Below, one piece after another: positions 6,520-13,952 of a DNA stretch of 14,878 bases; the first letter of the stretch is position 1, and every line of letters begins with the position of its first letter. A program made the position numbers and the translations under genes. The notes below the pieces were generated by a model. It ran no database searches and had not been told where the DNA came from. It saw nothing but the letters and a program-made list of their open reading frames with translations. The stretch is from an uncultured Xanthobacteraceae bacterium (GTDB lineage: Bacteria; Pseudomonadota; Alphaproteobacteria; Rhizobiales; Xanthobacteraceae). The stretch is from the NCBI GenBank assembly GCA_955652925.1, contig CATPCO010000089.1, forward strand, positions 1-14,878, written 5' to 3'.

Positions 6520-8202
6520 CTATTGCGCGGTGCCGGCGGCCTTGCCGTTCGCGCTACGCTTACTCCGGCGCGCCGGAGTTGCCACGGGAGTTGCGCGGGG
6601 CGCAGGCGTCGATTGCAGCTCCGGGCCCGGGCTCTCCGCCTTTTGCTCGTGCTCGACGACCCGCAATCGGGCAACGTTCTTTTGGTGCTGCTCGTAGGTT
6701 TCCGCAAAAGCATGCCCGCCGGTGCCGTCGGCGACGAAATAGAGCTCCTTCGTGCGCGCTGGATTGGCGGCAGCCTCAATCGAACCGCGGCCAGGATTGG
6801 CGATGGGACCGGGCGGAAGGCCGTCAATGACGTAGGTGTTGTATGGCGTGGGCTGCGCGATGTCAGCCTTGCTCAGCGGCCGCCCGAGCGAGCCCTTGCC
6901 GAACACAAGACCGTAAATAATGGTCGGATCGGATTGCAGCTTCATCTTCTGCTTGAGGCGATTCGCGAATACCGCGGCGATACGGGTGCGTTCCTCCGGC
7001 TTGCTGGTTTCTTTTTCGATGATGGAGGCAAGGATAATGAGCTGGTCAGGGCTCTTGAGCGGCAAATCGGGATTGTGCCGCTCCCAAACTTCCCGCACCA
7101 GCCTGTCCTGCGCCTGGCGCATGCGTTGAATCATTTGCTCGCGGGTAAAACCGCGATTGAAGTGATAGCTATCCGGCAGGAGACTCCCTTCCCTCGCAAC
7201 TTCTCTGATGTTTCCGGAAAGGACATCGTTGTCCAAGAGACGCGCAACGATCTGCTCGGATGTGAGGCCTTCGGGAACCGTGAGCTGGTGTTGTACCACC
7301 CTGCCATCGACAATGGTTTGGACGACATCACGCAGGCTTGCCTGCTTGGTGAAAAGGTATTCGCCAGCCTTGAGGTCGGTTCGGGCATTGAGCGCAAGCA
7401 CGGCCGCGATGAATACCAGCCGATGCTCTTCGATGACCCCTTCGCGATTGAGTAGGTCAGCGATATCCATCAACCCCAGGCGCGTGGGAATGACCACGAC
7501 TTTGTCCTCGGGCAGCGGACCAGGCTCCTCAAGCCTGGTCTTGCCGAATATGATTGCTCCACCCCCCACGAGGAGCACGATGAGAAGGAGCGTGATGATC
7601 GCGTTTCCGACGATCACCAGCGGATTGCGTGCGCGCCGGGACGGTCGGAATGCACGGCCGGGAAAGGGCACGTGATCCGGCTGCAAGGCGGCCCGCGGGC
7701 TACGAGGAGCCATGCGTTTCGGCTCGATCACCAAATTGGCGACTCCATCTGGCCGTGCCGATATGGGCGGCTGCGGCTCGCCGGCTTCAAGTACTTCTCG
7801 CACAGCCGATCTCGCCCCCGGCATGACCGTAGGAGGGATCGGCAGAGCACTCGAAGAACCTGATACTTTATCCGGTGGTCGGACGCCGGGTACAGGCAGA
7901 TCGGATTTTGCAGCGGTACTCCTTTCGATCGACGACGCATTAGGCCCGGTTGAGTTTTTTGCGGGAACGCTTCTCTTTGTCGCACTGGGCAAGACTGCGC
8001 GGGTGTCGCCCTTGCCTGATCCAAGCGGCGGAGGTTGCGGCGGCAGTCCCGATGCCACCCGATGACGCAAGGCCCCATTGGGGGTATCTGACCGCGATGC
8101 TGATAGCTCCTGGTCACTTTTGTCAGTTGGGGGATCACGCACGCGCGATCTTTCATTCTTCTCGCTTCCGAATCTGACGACGGTAAGGGCGAATATGGCC
8201 AA
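6520..8202 (-). CDS. mltG: Endolytic murein transglycosylase MltG (YceG-like)
   Basis: MltG is an inner-membrane lytic transglycosylase that cleaves nascent peptidoglycan strands and thereby sets glycan length. As drawn it has 560 residues. Residues 1-190 are a Ser/Pro/Arg-rich, probably disordered cytoplasmic segment. Residues about 197-220 form the single membrane helix (VIVGNAIITLLLIVLLVGGG). Residues about 235-330 include a LysM-like periplasmic part, and 335-515 the YceG catalytic domain: LLPDSYHF (341-348), ASIIEKET (392-399, with E396 the likely catalytic glutamate), SDPTIIYG (424-431), and YNTY plus GLPPGPIANPG (454-471). Residues 515-560 are a Pro/Ala/Lys tail. The start is uncertain. 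The frame opens with TTG at 8202 and no clear ribosome binding site; in-frame ATGs lie at 7824 and 7713. The last gives MAPRSPRAAL, which resembles the usual start of alphaproteobacterial homologues. The catalytic part is secure; the first 163 residues are not. Confidence 0.92.
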   Translation of the reverse strand: MAIFALTVVRFGSEKNERSRVRDPPTDKSDQELSASRSDTPNGALRHRVASGLPPQPPPLGSGKGDTRAVLPSATKRSVPAKNSTGPNASSIERSTAAKSDLPVPGVRPPDKVSGSSSALPIPPTVMPGARSAVREVLEAGEPQPPISARPDGVANLVIEPKRMAPRSPRAALQPDHVPFPGRAFRPSRRARNPLVIVGNAIITLLLIVLLVGGGAIIFGKTRLEEPGPLPEDKVVVIPTRLGLMDIADLLNREGVIEEHRLVFIAAVLALNARTDLKAGEYLFTKQASLRDVVQTIVDGRVVQHQLTVPEGLTSEQIVARLLDNDVLSGNIREVAREGSLLPDSYHFNRGFTREQMIQRMRQAQDRLVREVWERHNPDLPLKSPDQLIILASIIEKETSKPEERTRIAAVFANRLKQKMKLQSDPTIIYGLVFGKGSLGRPLSKADIAQPTPYNTYVIDGLPPGPIANPGRGSIEAAANPARTKELYFVADGTGGHAFAETYEQHQKNVARLRVVEHEQKAESPGPELQSTPAPRATPVATPARRSKRSANGKAAGTAQ

Positions 8203-8239
8203 AGGTGGGGCGCAGAAGAGGGCGAACGCGAGTGCCTAC

Positions 8240-9505
8240 CTACGCAGAAACGCGTCGAAATACCAATGCGGCGTTCGTGCCGCCAAATCCGAAAGAATTC
8301 GACAGCACGACGTCGACTTCGCGCTGCTTTGATCGATGCGGCACCAGATCGATTGGCGTCTCAACGGAGGGATTGTCGAGATTTATAGTCGGCGGCACGA
8401 CGCCATCCCGCATGGCAAGAATTGAGAAGATTGCCTCCACGGCACCGGCTGCGCCCAGGAGGTGACCGATTGAGGACTTGGTCGAGGACATGCATACCCG
8501 TCCGGCCGCGTTGCCGAGCAGACGGTGCACCGCACGCACCTCGATCTCATCTCCGAGCGGAGTGGAGGTGCCATGGGCGTTGATGTAGTCAATCTCGGAC
8601 GCGGAAATGCCGGCCCGGGCAATGGCGGCGTTCATGCACCGCCAGGCTCCGTCCCCATCCTCCGCCGGCGCGGTGATGTGGTAGGCGTCGCCGGAAAGGC
8701 CATAGCCGATCAGTTCGGCATAGATGGTGGCGCCCCGCCCTCTGGCGTGCTCATAGCTTTCCAAAACGAGAATGCCGGCACCTTCCCCCATAACGAAGCC
8801 GTCGCGATCCCGATCGTAGGGCCGCGAGGCTCGTTTGGGAGTGTCGTTGAATGCCGTGGACAGAGCCCTGCAGGCGATGAACCCGGCCATGCCGATGCGC
8901 GATATCGGCGACTCCGCCCCCCCTGCGACCATCACCTCGGCGTCTCCGAGCGCAATCAACCGCGCAGCATCGCCGATGGCGTGCGCTCCGGTCGAGCAGG
9001 CTGTTACCACCGCGTGGTTGGGCCCTTTAAGGCCATGGGCAATCGAGACATAGCCCGAGGCGAGATTGATCAAGCGGCCCGGAATGAAGAAGGGTGATAC
9101 CCGGCGCGGCCCCCGTTCCTTCAGAACAATCGCGGTTTCAGCAATTCCCGTCAAACCGCCGATTCCTGAGCCGATCATCACCCCCGTCTGGATCTGGTCC
9201 TCATAGGTCGACGGCCTCCAATGTGCATCGCCGAGGGCCTGCGCCGCCGCACCCATGGCAAAGATGATGAAATCATCGACCTTGCGTTGTTCTTTCGGCT
9301 CCATCCATTGGTCGGGATTGAATGTGCCGTCGCTGCCGTCCCCACGCGGCACTTGACAGGCAATTTTTGCCTGCAGATCGGAGACATCGAACTTTTCGAT
9401 GCGGCTTGCGCCGCTTTCGCCATTGAGGAGCCGATGCCAACTCGCCTCGACTCCGCAAGCCAGCGGCGTCACCATGCCGAGGCCTGTGACGACGACGCGC
9501 CTCAT
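8240..9505 (-). CDS. fabF: 3-oxoacyl-[acyl-carrier-protein] synthase II (KAS II)
   Basis: FabF condenses malonyl-ACP with acyl-ACP in the elongation cycle of type II fatty-acid synthesis, and makes cis-vaccenate precursors. It has 421 residues in the two-lobed thiolase fold. The N-terminus RRVVVTGLGMVTPLACG is typical. The nucleophile is C170 in TACSTGAHA, and the catalytic histidines are H311 (NAHGTSTPLGD) and H348 (SSIGHLLGAAGA), with K343 between them. The C-terminus has NSFGFGGTNAALVF. The FabF/FabB 'GEGAGILVLE' element is at 240-249. The ATG at 9505 has AAGGAG six bases upstream (9512-9517 on the + strand). It lies 144 bp after acpP and 37 bp before the drawn mltG start. All catalytic residues are present. 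Confidence 0.97.
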   Translation of the reverse strand: MRRVVVTGLGMVTPLACGVEASWHRLLNGESGASRIEKFDVSDLQAKIACQVPRGDGSDGTFNPDQWMEPKEQRKVDDFIIFAMGAAAQALGDAHWRPSTYEDQIQTGVMIGSGIGGLTGIAETAIVLKERGPRRVSPFFIPGRLINLASGYVSIAHGLKGPNHAVVTACSTGAHAIGDAARLIALGDAEVMVAGGAESPISRIGMAGFIACRALSTAFNDTPKRASRPYDRDRDGFVMGEGAGILVLESYEHARGRGATIYAELIGYGLSGDAYHITAPAEDGDGAWRCMNAAIARAGISASEIDYINAHGTSTPLGDEIEVRAVHRLLGNAAGRVCMSSTKSSIGHLLGAAGAVEAIFSILAMRDGVVPPTINLDNPSVETPIDLVPHRSKQREVDVVLSNSFGFGGTNAALVFRRVSA

Positions 9506-9601
9506 CTGCGTCTCCTTGCCAAGGGTGTGGGATTGTTAGCCGCTGCTCGGCGCGGATCAAGTCACCGTCGAGCGCGGAAACGGCAGCGCAATTGGATACG
9601 C

Positions 9602-9639
9602 GCCGAAATGCTCAATCAGTACAGCTTTGAAATTTCGGC
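9602..9639 (-). repeat. Inverted repeat just downstream of acpP
   Basis: A perfect 8-bp inverted repeat, GCCGAAAT ... ATTTCGGC, with a 22-nt loop, starts ten bases past the acpP stop in the acpP-fabF gap. It has no U-tract after it, so it is not a standard intrinsic terminator. It may be a stabilising 3' stem-loop or partial attenuator, which would let the abundant acpP message exceed fabF. The role is inferred; only the symmetry is seen. Confidence 0.5.
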
Positions 9640-9649
9640 TGGCCGCTTC

Positions 9650-9889
9650 TCAGCTTTTTGCGTTCTTTTCGAGAAACTTGATCGCGTCACCTACGGTCAA
9701 AATGGTCTCGGCGGCGTCGTCAGGGATCTCGCAGCCGAATTCTTCCTCAAATGCCATCACGAGCTCGACGGTGTCGAGACTGTCAGCACCAAGATCATCT
9801 ATGAAACTGGCATTCTCGGTCACCTTGTCCGCCTCAACCCCGAGATGCTCGACCACAATTTTCTTCACCCGCTCGCCAATGTCGCTCAT
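9650..9889 (-). CDS. acpP: Acyl carrier protein AcpP
   Basis: AcpP carries the growing acyl chain as a thioester on a 4'-phosphopantetheine arm through fatty-acid synthesis, and delivers acyl groups for phospholipid and lipid A synthesis. It has 79 residues, standard length. The attachment site is S37 in GADSLDTVELVM, and the surrounding acidic helix II (DSLDTVELVMAFEEEF) is the surface that docks partner enzymes. The protein is strongly acidic overall, as expected. The ATG at 9889 has GAGG seven bases upstream (9897-9900 on the + strand). It sits 209 bp from fabG, room for its own promoter, which acpP often has, though I could not identify convincing -35 and -10 boxes. An inverted repeat follows the stop. 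Confidence 0.98.
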   Translation of the reverse strand: MSDIGERVKKIVVEHLGVEADKVTENASFIDDLGADSLDTVELVMAFEEEFGCEIPDDAAETILTVGDAIKFLEKNAKS

Positions 9890-10098
9890 CGCTCAACCTC
9901 GCGTCCTTTGATTGGGCTCGATCGGTAGGCGCCCCCGAGCCATTGCGGTATGGGCTTTCATGGTGTGCGGCGCCGGATCACAGAAGTCGCGAGCGGACTT
10001 GTGTGACAGGCACCGTCGTGCCGCCCCAGCCACACCGAAGTCCGGTTATCACACTTCAAATGGCTTGACCAGCACGCCCGAGACGCCGTGCCAAGACG

Positions 10099-10836
10099 TC
10101 AGACCATGGCCATACCTCCGTTCACATGCAGTGTTTGGCCAGTCACATAGCCCGCCTCCTCGGAGGCGAGGTAGACGGCGGCGGCGGCTACGTCATCCCC
10201 GCCGCCAAGCCGCGCCGCCGGCACTCTGGCAAGGATCGCCTCCCGCTGTTTCTCATTAAGTCTGTCGGTCATTGCCGAGGCGATGAAGCCAGGGGCGATG
10301 ACATTGGCCGTTACGCCCCGCCGGGCATATTCCGCCGCCACGGACTTGATGAACCCGATCAAGCCCGCTTTGCTGGCGGTATAGTTGCTCTGCCCCGCAT
10401 TGCCGGTAATCCCAACCACCGACGAAATGGCAATGATCCGCCCAAACCGGCGCCGCATCATGCCTCGAACCGCGGCACGGGCCAGCCGGAATGTCGCGGT
10501 TAAGTTGACGGTCAGGACGTGATCCCAGTCCTCATCGCGCAATTGAACGAGCAGATTGTCCTTTGCGATTCCCGCATTTGCCACCAGGATATCCACTTGG
10601 CCCATCAGTTCCTCGGATTTCGGCAGGAGCGCCTCGACCTCATCCTTGTCAGCAAGGTTGCAGGGGATGACATGAAGACGATCAGCGAGGGAGGCCGCGA
10701 GCGTGTCGAGCACATCGCGCCGTGTCCCGGAAATAGCAACTGTCGCGCCTTGGCGGTGGAACGCCCGAACAATCGCGCCTCCTATTGCGCCGCTTGCGCC
10801 GGTTACCAGCGCGGTTTTGCCGCTTAATTCGAACAT
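10099..10836 (-). CDS. fabG: 3-oxoacyl-[acyl-carrier-protein] reductase FabG
   Basis: FabG reduces 3-oxoacyl-ACP to (3R)-3-hydroxyacyl-ACP with NADPH, the first reduction of each elongation cycle. It is a 245-residue short-chain dehydrogenase. The cofactor-binding TGASGAIGG is at 12-20 and NAGI at 87-90. The catalytic tetrad is N111, S139, Y152 and K156 (SNYTASKAGLIGF). The C-terminus ends in TGQTLHVNGGMAMV. I chose the ATG at 10836 because it gives the family-standard MFELSGKTALVTG start and has AGGAG six bases upstream (10843-10847 on the + strand). The longer open frame to 10941 only adds residues overlapping fabD. The gene lies 31 bp after the fabD stop, within one transcript. Confidence 0.97.
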   Translation of the reverse strand: MFELSGKTALVTGASGAIGGAIVRAFHRQGATVAISGTRRDVLDTLAASLADRLHVIPCNLADKDEVEALLPKSEELMGQVDILVANAGIAKDNLLVQLRDEDWDHVLTVNLTATFRLARAAVRGMMRRRFGRIIAISSVVGITGNAGQSNYTASKAGLIGFIKSVAAEYARRGVTANVIAPGFIASAMTDRLNEKQREAILARVPAARLGGGDDVAAAAVYLASEEAGYVTGQTLHVNGGMAMV

Positions 10837-10867
10837 CAACAGCTCCTGGGTCCTGCGCGGATTGGGG

Positions 10868-11812
10868 TCAGCCCGAAGCGACCTTGAATGCAGCCACATC
10901 CTCGGGGGTTCCAATCGCAACCCCGCGGGCGCCTTCAGCAATCCGCTTGACCAGCCCGCTCAACACCTTTCCAGCTCCGACCTCGTAAAATGTCGTGACG
11001 CCGGCCGCTGCCATTGCGCTGACGGACTCGCGCCACCGCACAGTGCCAGTCATTTGCGCAACGAGTGCGCGCGCAATCTCTCTCGGCTCGCTGATCGGTT
11101 TTGCCCAAACATTGGCCACGACCGGCACGACAGGACGCCCGATCGTCACCTGGGCCAGCGCCTCCGCCATGACCTCAGCAGCCGGCTGCATCAAAGCGCA
11201 ATGGAACGGCGCCGAGACCGGCAGCAGCATGGCGCGCCGGGCGCCGTGCTCCTTTGCGATGTCGAGTGCACGATTCACCGCGGCGCTGTGCCCCGAAACG
11301 ACCACCTGGCCGCCGCCGTTGTCGTTGGCTGCCTGGCACACCTCGCCCTGGCTGGCTTTCGCCGCAACTTCCACCGCCTGGTCATATTCGAGGCCCAGTA
11401 GCGCCGCCATGGCCCCGAGGTTCACGGGGACCGCTTGCTGCATGGCACGACCGCGAATGCGCAATAACCGCGCGGTATCATGCATCGAGAGAGAGCGCGC
11501 AGCCGCAAGCGCCGAATACTCGCCGAGAGAATGCCCGGCAACACAACAAGCGGCTCTCCCAATATCGAGGCCTGCCTCAGCCTCCAACACGCGCATGACC
11601 GCGAGCGACACCGCCATCAGGGCGGGCTGAGCATTCTCGGTCAGGGTGAGCTTCTCGGCCGGGCCTTCCCAGATGATTTGGCTGAGCTTCTCGCACAGAG
11701 CCGCGTCAACCTCGGCAAACACCTCGCGGGCCGGGGCAAATGCCTCGGCCAGCGCCTTGCCCATGCCGACGACCTGGCTTCCTTGACCCGGAAAAATGAA
11801 AGCTGCCGACAT
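10868..11812 (-). CDS. fabD: Malonyl-CoA:ACP transacylase FabD
   Basis: FabD moves malonyl from coenzyme A to acyl carrier protein, supplying the two-carbon donor for elongation. It has 314 residues. The N-terminal FPGQGSQVVGMG (7-18) is the first signature. The nucleophilic serine is S95 in GHSLGEYSALAAA, R120 is the expected malonyl-carboxylate ligand, and H204 in SAPFHCALM is the catalytic histidine. It is the first gene of the leftward fab run and is divergent from rpsF. The ATG at 11812 has only a weak ribosome binding site (a GAG a few bases upstream), but it gives the usual N-terminus, so the start is secure. Confidence 0.97.
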   Translation of the reverse strand: MSAAFIFPGQGSQVVGMGKALAEAFAPAREVFAEVDAALCEKLSQIIWEGPAEKLTLTENAQPALMAVSLAVMRVLEAEAGLDIGRAACCVAGHSLGEYSALAAARSLSMHDTARLLRIRGRAMQQAVPVNLGAMAALLGLEYDQAVEVAAKASQGEVCQAANDNGGGQVVVSGHSAAVNRALDIAKEHGARRAMLLPVSAPFHCALMQPAAEVMAEALAQVTIGRPVVPVVANVWAKPISEPREIARALVAQMTGTVRWRESVSAMAAAGVTTFYEVGAGKVLSGLVKRIAEGARGVAIGTPEDVAAFKVASG

Positions 11813-12006
11813 TGGCTCAAGCTGCCATCAGGTGGTTGGCGGCCACGCCATCAAACCCTTCATCCCACCCATTCTTGAGCCCGTGCGGATGAGCGCAGCA
11901 GATGACGGCTACGCGATGGCAAAGCTTCGCGGTCATGGGCGCAAAATGTGCCTCACGTCGCCACAAATGGCCAACATTACCTTCTGAATCAATAAGGCGC
12001 CGCCGC

Positions 12007-12034
12007 TTGCCTTTTCGCCCGAACGCCCTATAAC
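12007..12034 (+). promoter_or_regulatory. Candidate sigma70-type promoter for rpsF-rpsR-DUF2232-rplI
   Basis: TTGCCT (12007-12012) and TATAAC (12029-12034) are separated by 16 bp, a good match to the housekeeping -35/-10 pattern. Transcription would start near 12041, giving an rpsF leader of roughly 180 nt. This was spotted by eye and not scored against the genome background. Confidence 0.5.
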
Positions 12035-12100
12035 GCGCGCTTCTGCTCAATCCCGGCCGGGAGCTGAACGGACGGCCACTGGCAAAGGCGCCATGCGGCA

Positions 12101-12177
12101 GGGACCATGTGGTCCGGCGTCCCGTGTTCTCGCCTTCTGAGCATTCGAGCCTTTCCGAAAGGGCCCGAAGGGCTTCG
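12101..12177 (+). promoter_or_regulatory. Possible structured rpsF leader (S6:S18-type autoregulation)
   Basis: The leader contains several short hairpins. GGGAC (12101-12105) can pair with GTCCC (12119-12123), leaving GGTCCGGC in between; alternatively GGACC-atgt-GGTCC (12102-12115) can form. Downstream are CCTTT-ccg-AAAGG (12150-12162) and GCCC-gaa-GGGC (12163-12173). Many bacteria carry an rpsF leader RNA motif with an exposed CCG that binds the S6:S18 complex and represses the operon, and two of these elements expose CCG. I cannot confirm a match to the published consensus. Confidence 0.3.
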
Positions 12178-12218
12178 CGCCGGGAGAGCACCGTAAGAAA
12201 TGAAAGGCATATACGAGC

Positions 12219-12689
12219 ATGCCGCTCTATGAACATGTATTCCTGACGCGCCAGGACGCGAGCGCCCAGCAGGTCGAAGAGCTCACGGCTCAATTCAAAG
12301 GCGTCATCGAGCAGATGGGCGGCAAGGTCGCCAAGGTCGAGCAATGGGGGGTGAAGTCGCTCTCATATCGCCTTCAGAAGAATCGCAAGGCTCATTTCAC
12401 CCTGCTTAACCTCGACGCGCCGCCGGCCGCGCTTAACGAAGTCGAGCGCCAGGAACGCCTCAACGAGGACGTCGTTCGCTATCTTACGATCCGCGTGGAG
12501 GAGCTTGAAGAAGGGCCCTCTGCGATGATGCGCAAGGTCGACCGTGATCGTGAGCGTGAAGAACGCGGATTCGGATTCCGCGAGCGGGACCGAGGCGGCT
12601 TTCGTGAACGAGGAGAGCATCGACGCGATCGCGAGGTGCGCCCGTCCCGTGAGAGCGTGGGTGAGGGATCTGCGGCGATCGAGGAGTGA
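12219..12689 (+). CDS. rpsF: 30S ribosomal protein S6
   Basis: S6 binds the central domain of 16S rRNA together with S18 on the platform of the small subunit. The fold covers residues 1-95: MPLYEHVFLTRQD, then KVEQWGVKSLSYRLQKNRKAHF (39-60) and the final strand VVRYLTIRVEE (85-95). Length is 156 residues. The excess over the roughly 95-100 core residues is a charged Arg/Glu/Asp tail with an RGGFRERG-like stretch (about 105-150), as is usual for long alphaproteobacterial S6 and probably disordered. The ribosome binding site is modest: AAAGG at 12203-12207, 11 bases before the ATG. It is the first gene of the ribosomal cluster, and its heterodimer partner S18 follows. Confidence 0.97.
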   Translation: MPLYEHVFLTRQDASAQQVEELTAQFKGVIEQMGGKVAKVEQWGVKSLSYRLQKNRKAHFTLLNLDAPPAALNEVERQERLNEDVVRYLTIRVEELEEGPSAMMRKVDRDREREERGFGFRERDRGGFRERGEHRRDREVRPSRESVGEGSAAIEE

Positions 12690-12695
12690 CGAGCC

Positions 12696-12941
12696 ATGGC
12701 GTTTGCACCGTCTCAGAACCGCCGGCCGTTCTTTCGCCGTCGTAAGACCTGTCCCTTCTCCGGCGCGAACGCCCCAAAGATCGACTACAAGGACATTCGG
12801 TTGTTGCAGCGTTACATATCCGAGCGCGGTAAAATCGTGCCGAGCCGGATCACGGCGGTTTCGGCTAAGAAGCAGCGAGAGCTTGCCCGCGCGATCAAGC
12901 GCGCGCGATTTCTCGGATTGCTGCCGTATGTGATCAGCTGA
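12696..12941 (+). CDS. rpsR: 30S ribosomal protein S18
   Basis: S18 pairs with S6 on the 30S platform, near the mRNA exit side. It has 81 residues, all in the family core: a basic start (NRRPFFRRRKTCPFSG), then IDYKDIRLLQRYISERGKIVPSRITAVSAKKQR, and the basic helix ELARAIKRARFLGLLPYV. A single cysteine, C19, sits in the CPFSG motif. The ATG lies six bases after the rpsF stop, and GAGGAG within the last rpsF codons (12681-12686) is its ribosome binding site. This couples translation of the two partners. Confidence 0.98.
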   Translation: MAFAPSQNRRPFFRRRKTCPFSGANAPKIDYKDIRLLQRYISERGKIVPSRITAVSAKKQRELARAIKRARFLGLLPYVIS

Positions 12942-12957
12942 CCAAAACAGTCCGGTT

Positions 12958-12994
12958 GGGACGAAGGCATTCGTCTCTAACCGCCATGAGGCGG
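12958..12994 (+). repeat. Two tandem hairpins in the rpsR-DUF2232 gap
   Basis: The first is GACGAA-ggca-TTCGTC (12960-12975), extendable by two pairs, one of them G-U. The second is CCGCC-atga-GGCGG (12981-12994), eleven bases before the DUF2232 start. No U-tract follows either, so full termination is unlikely. They could be RNA processing or stabilising elements that separate ribosomal protein output from the membrane protein, or affect access to its start. The pairing is seen; the role is inferred. Confidence 0.45.
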
Positions 12995-13005
12995 GACAGC
13001 TACAG

Positions 13006-13926
13006 ATGGTTCGCATCATTCTCGTCGGGATCGCTGCCGGTCTAGCCGCGGCACTGTTGTTTGCATCCGTGATCTCGGGATCGATGGCGGCCGTCTTTCT
13101 ATTTTACCTCGCGCCGTTGCCGATCATGATAGCAGCGCTTGGCTTTACACATCTCGCGGGCTTGGTGGCCGCCGCCTCAGCGACCGCTATCCTTGCAACG
13201 CTTTCCGGCGCATTTCTTTTTGCCGTGGCCGTGATCTCATTCGGAGCGTGGTGGCTTGGCTATCTGAGCCTGCTCGCACGACCCGTCGGGAATGGAGCGG
13301 GAGAACAGCTCGAATGGTATCCCGTCGGCCAGCTCGTACTGTGGGCGGCAGTGATTGGCGCTCTGGTTGTGGCCGCGGGCGTCCCGAACTTCGGAACGGA
13401 TCAGGAGACTCTGCAGGACAGTTTGCGCAAGACATATGAACAAATTCTGCGCGACCCTTCTCTGATTGATTTGCTAGTGATCGTTGTTGCGCCCGCTGCG
13501 GCCGTGGTTTCCACGCTCACTTATCTGCTCAACTTGTGGCTCGCAGCACGGATCGTGAAAATCTCGGGTCGCCTTTCCAGGCCATGGCCGGATTTGGCGG
13601 CAATGACCTTCCCGCAATCCGCGCTTGGCTTGACTGCGCTTGCGATCACAGCTTCGTTCCTGCCTGATCTGTTTGGCATCCTGTCCGGCGCCTGGGCCGC
13701 AAGTTTGGTTATGGCTTTTGTAATCCTCGGTTTTGCCGTGCTGCATTCCACAACGCGCGGCATGACCGGCCGTCCTGCCGTGCTCGGCGGAGTCTATGCC
13801 GCCTCTCTCGTGCTCGGCTGGCCGCTCCTGATTCTGGGCATGGCGGGGGTTGCCGAAACGATCTTCGGCATCCGTGCGCGGGTTGGACGAAAGCAACGGC
13901 ATCCTCCGCCGACACTGCGGATGTGA
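13006..13926 (+). CDS. DUF2232 family multi-pass membrane protein
   Basis: A 306-residue integral membrane protein of unknown function. Hydrophobic segments lie at about 4-24, 26-46, 50-76, 72-91, 107-126, 152-182 (probably two), 205-221, 225-248 and 256-285, suggesting eight or so helices. A polar stretch (127-150, with QETLQDSLRKTYEQILRD) separates the two halves, and a short basic cytoplasmic-type tail follows. The alphaproteobacterial DUF2232 family is typically encoded exactly here, between rpsR and rplI, and I identify it from that context plus topology. The C-terminal half resembles the DUF2232/YybS-type permease-like fold in hydrophobic pattern only. The ribosome binding site is weak, and tandem hairpins precede the gene. 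Its TGA stop lies 26 bp before the rplI ATG. I do not assign a transport function. Confidence 0.85.
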   Translation: MVRIILVGIAAGLAAALLFASVISGSMAAVFLFYLAPLPIMIAALGFTHLAGLVAAASATAILATLSGAFLFAVAVISFGAWWLGYLSLLARPVGNGAGEQLEWYPVGQLVLWAAVIGALVVAAGVPNFGTDQETLQDSLRKTYEQILRDPSLIDLLVIVVAPAAAVVSTLTYLLNLWLAARIVKISGRLSRPWPDLAAMTFPQSALGLTALAITASFLPDLFGILSGAWAASLVMAFVILGFAVLHSTTRGMTGRPAVLGGVYAASLVLGWPLLILGMAGVAETIFGIRARVGRKQRHPPPTLRM

Positions 13927-13952
13927 CGCAAACAGGAAATGGAGCATCAGCA

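Larger units (their letters stand above)
11813..12218. other. Divergent fabD-rpsF intergenic region
   Basis: This 406-bp stretch has no convincing gene. Open frames crossing it run antisense into rpsF or are short. It must hold the promoters for the leftward fab genes and the rightward ribosomal genes. A sigma70-like promoter for rpsF and hairpins in its leader are described separately. I could not identify a confident fabD promoter or a fatty-acid regulator operator. Confidence 0.75.

Noticed and set aside
6493..7455. 320-residue + strand open frame opposite mltG
   Set aside because: It is fully antisense to the MltG catalytic domain, where the minus-strand motifs are unmistakable.
7810..7830. 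Possible degenerate copy of the palindromic repeat in the mltG N-terminal region (reads TVMPGA)
   Set aside because: The minus strand has GTCATGCCGGG, like the start of the repeat, but no matching second arm or CTTGACCCG centre follows. It is too short to call.
9221..9928. 235-residue + strand open frame opposite fabF and acpP
   Set aside because: It crosses two strongly conserved minus-strand genes and shows no domain of its own.
11817..12344. 175-residue minus-strand open frame in the fabD-rpsF gap
   Set aside because: It begins antisense within rpsF, has no ribosome binding site or recognisable domain, and overlaps the likely rpsF promoter and leader.
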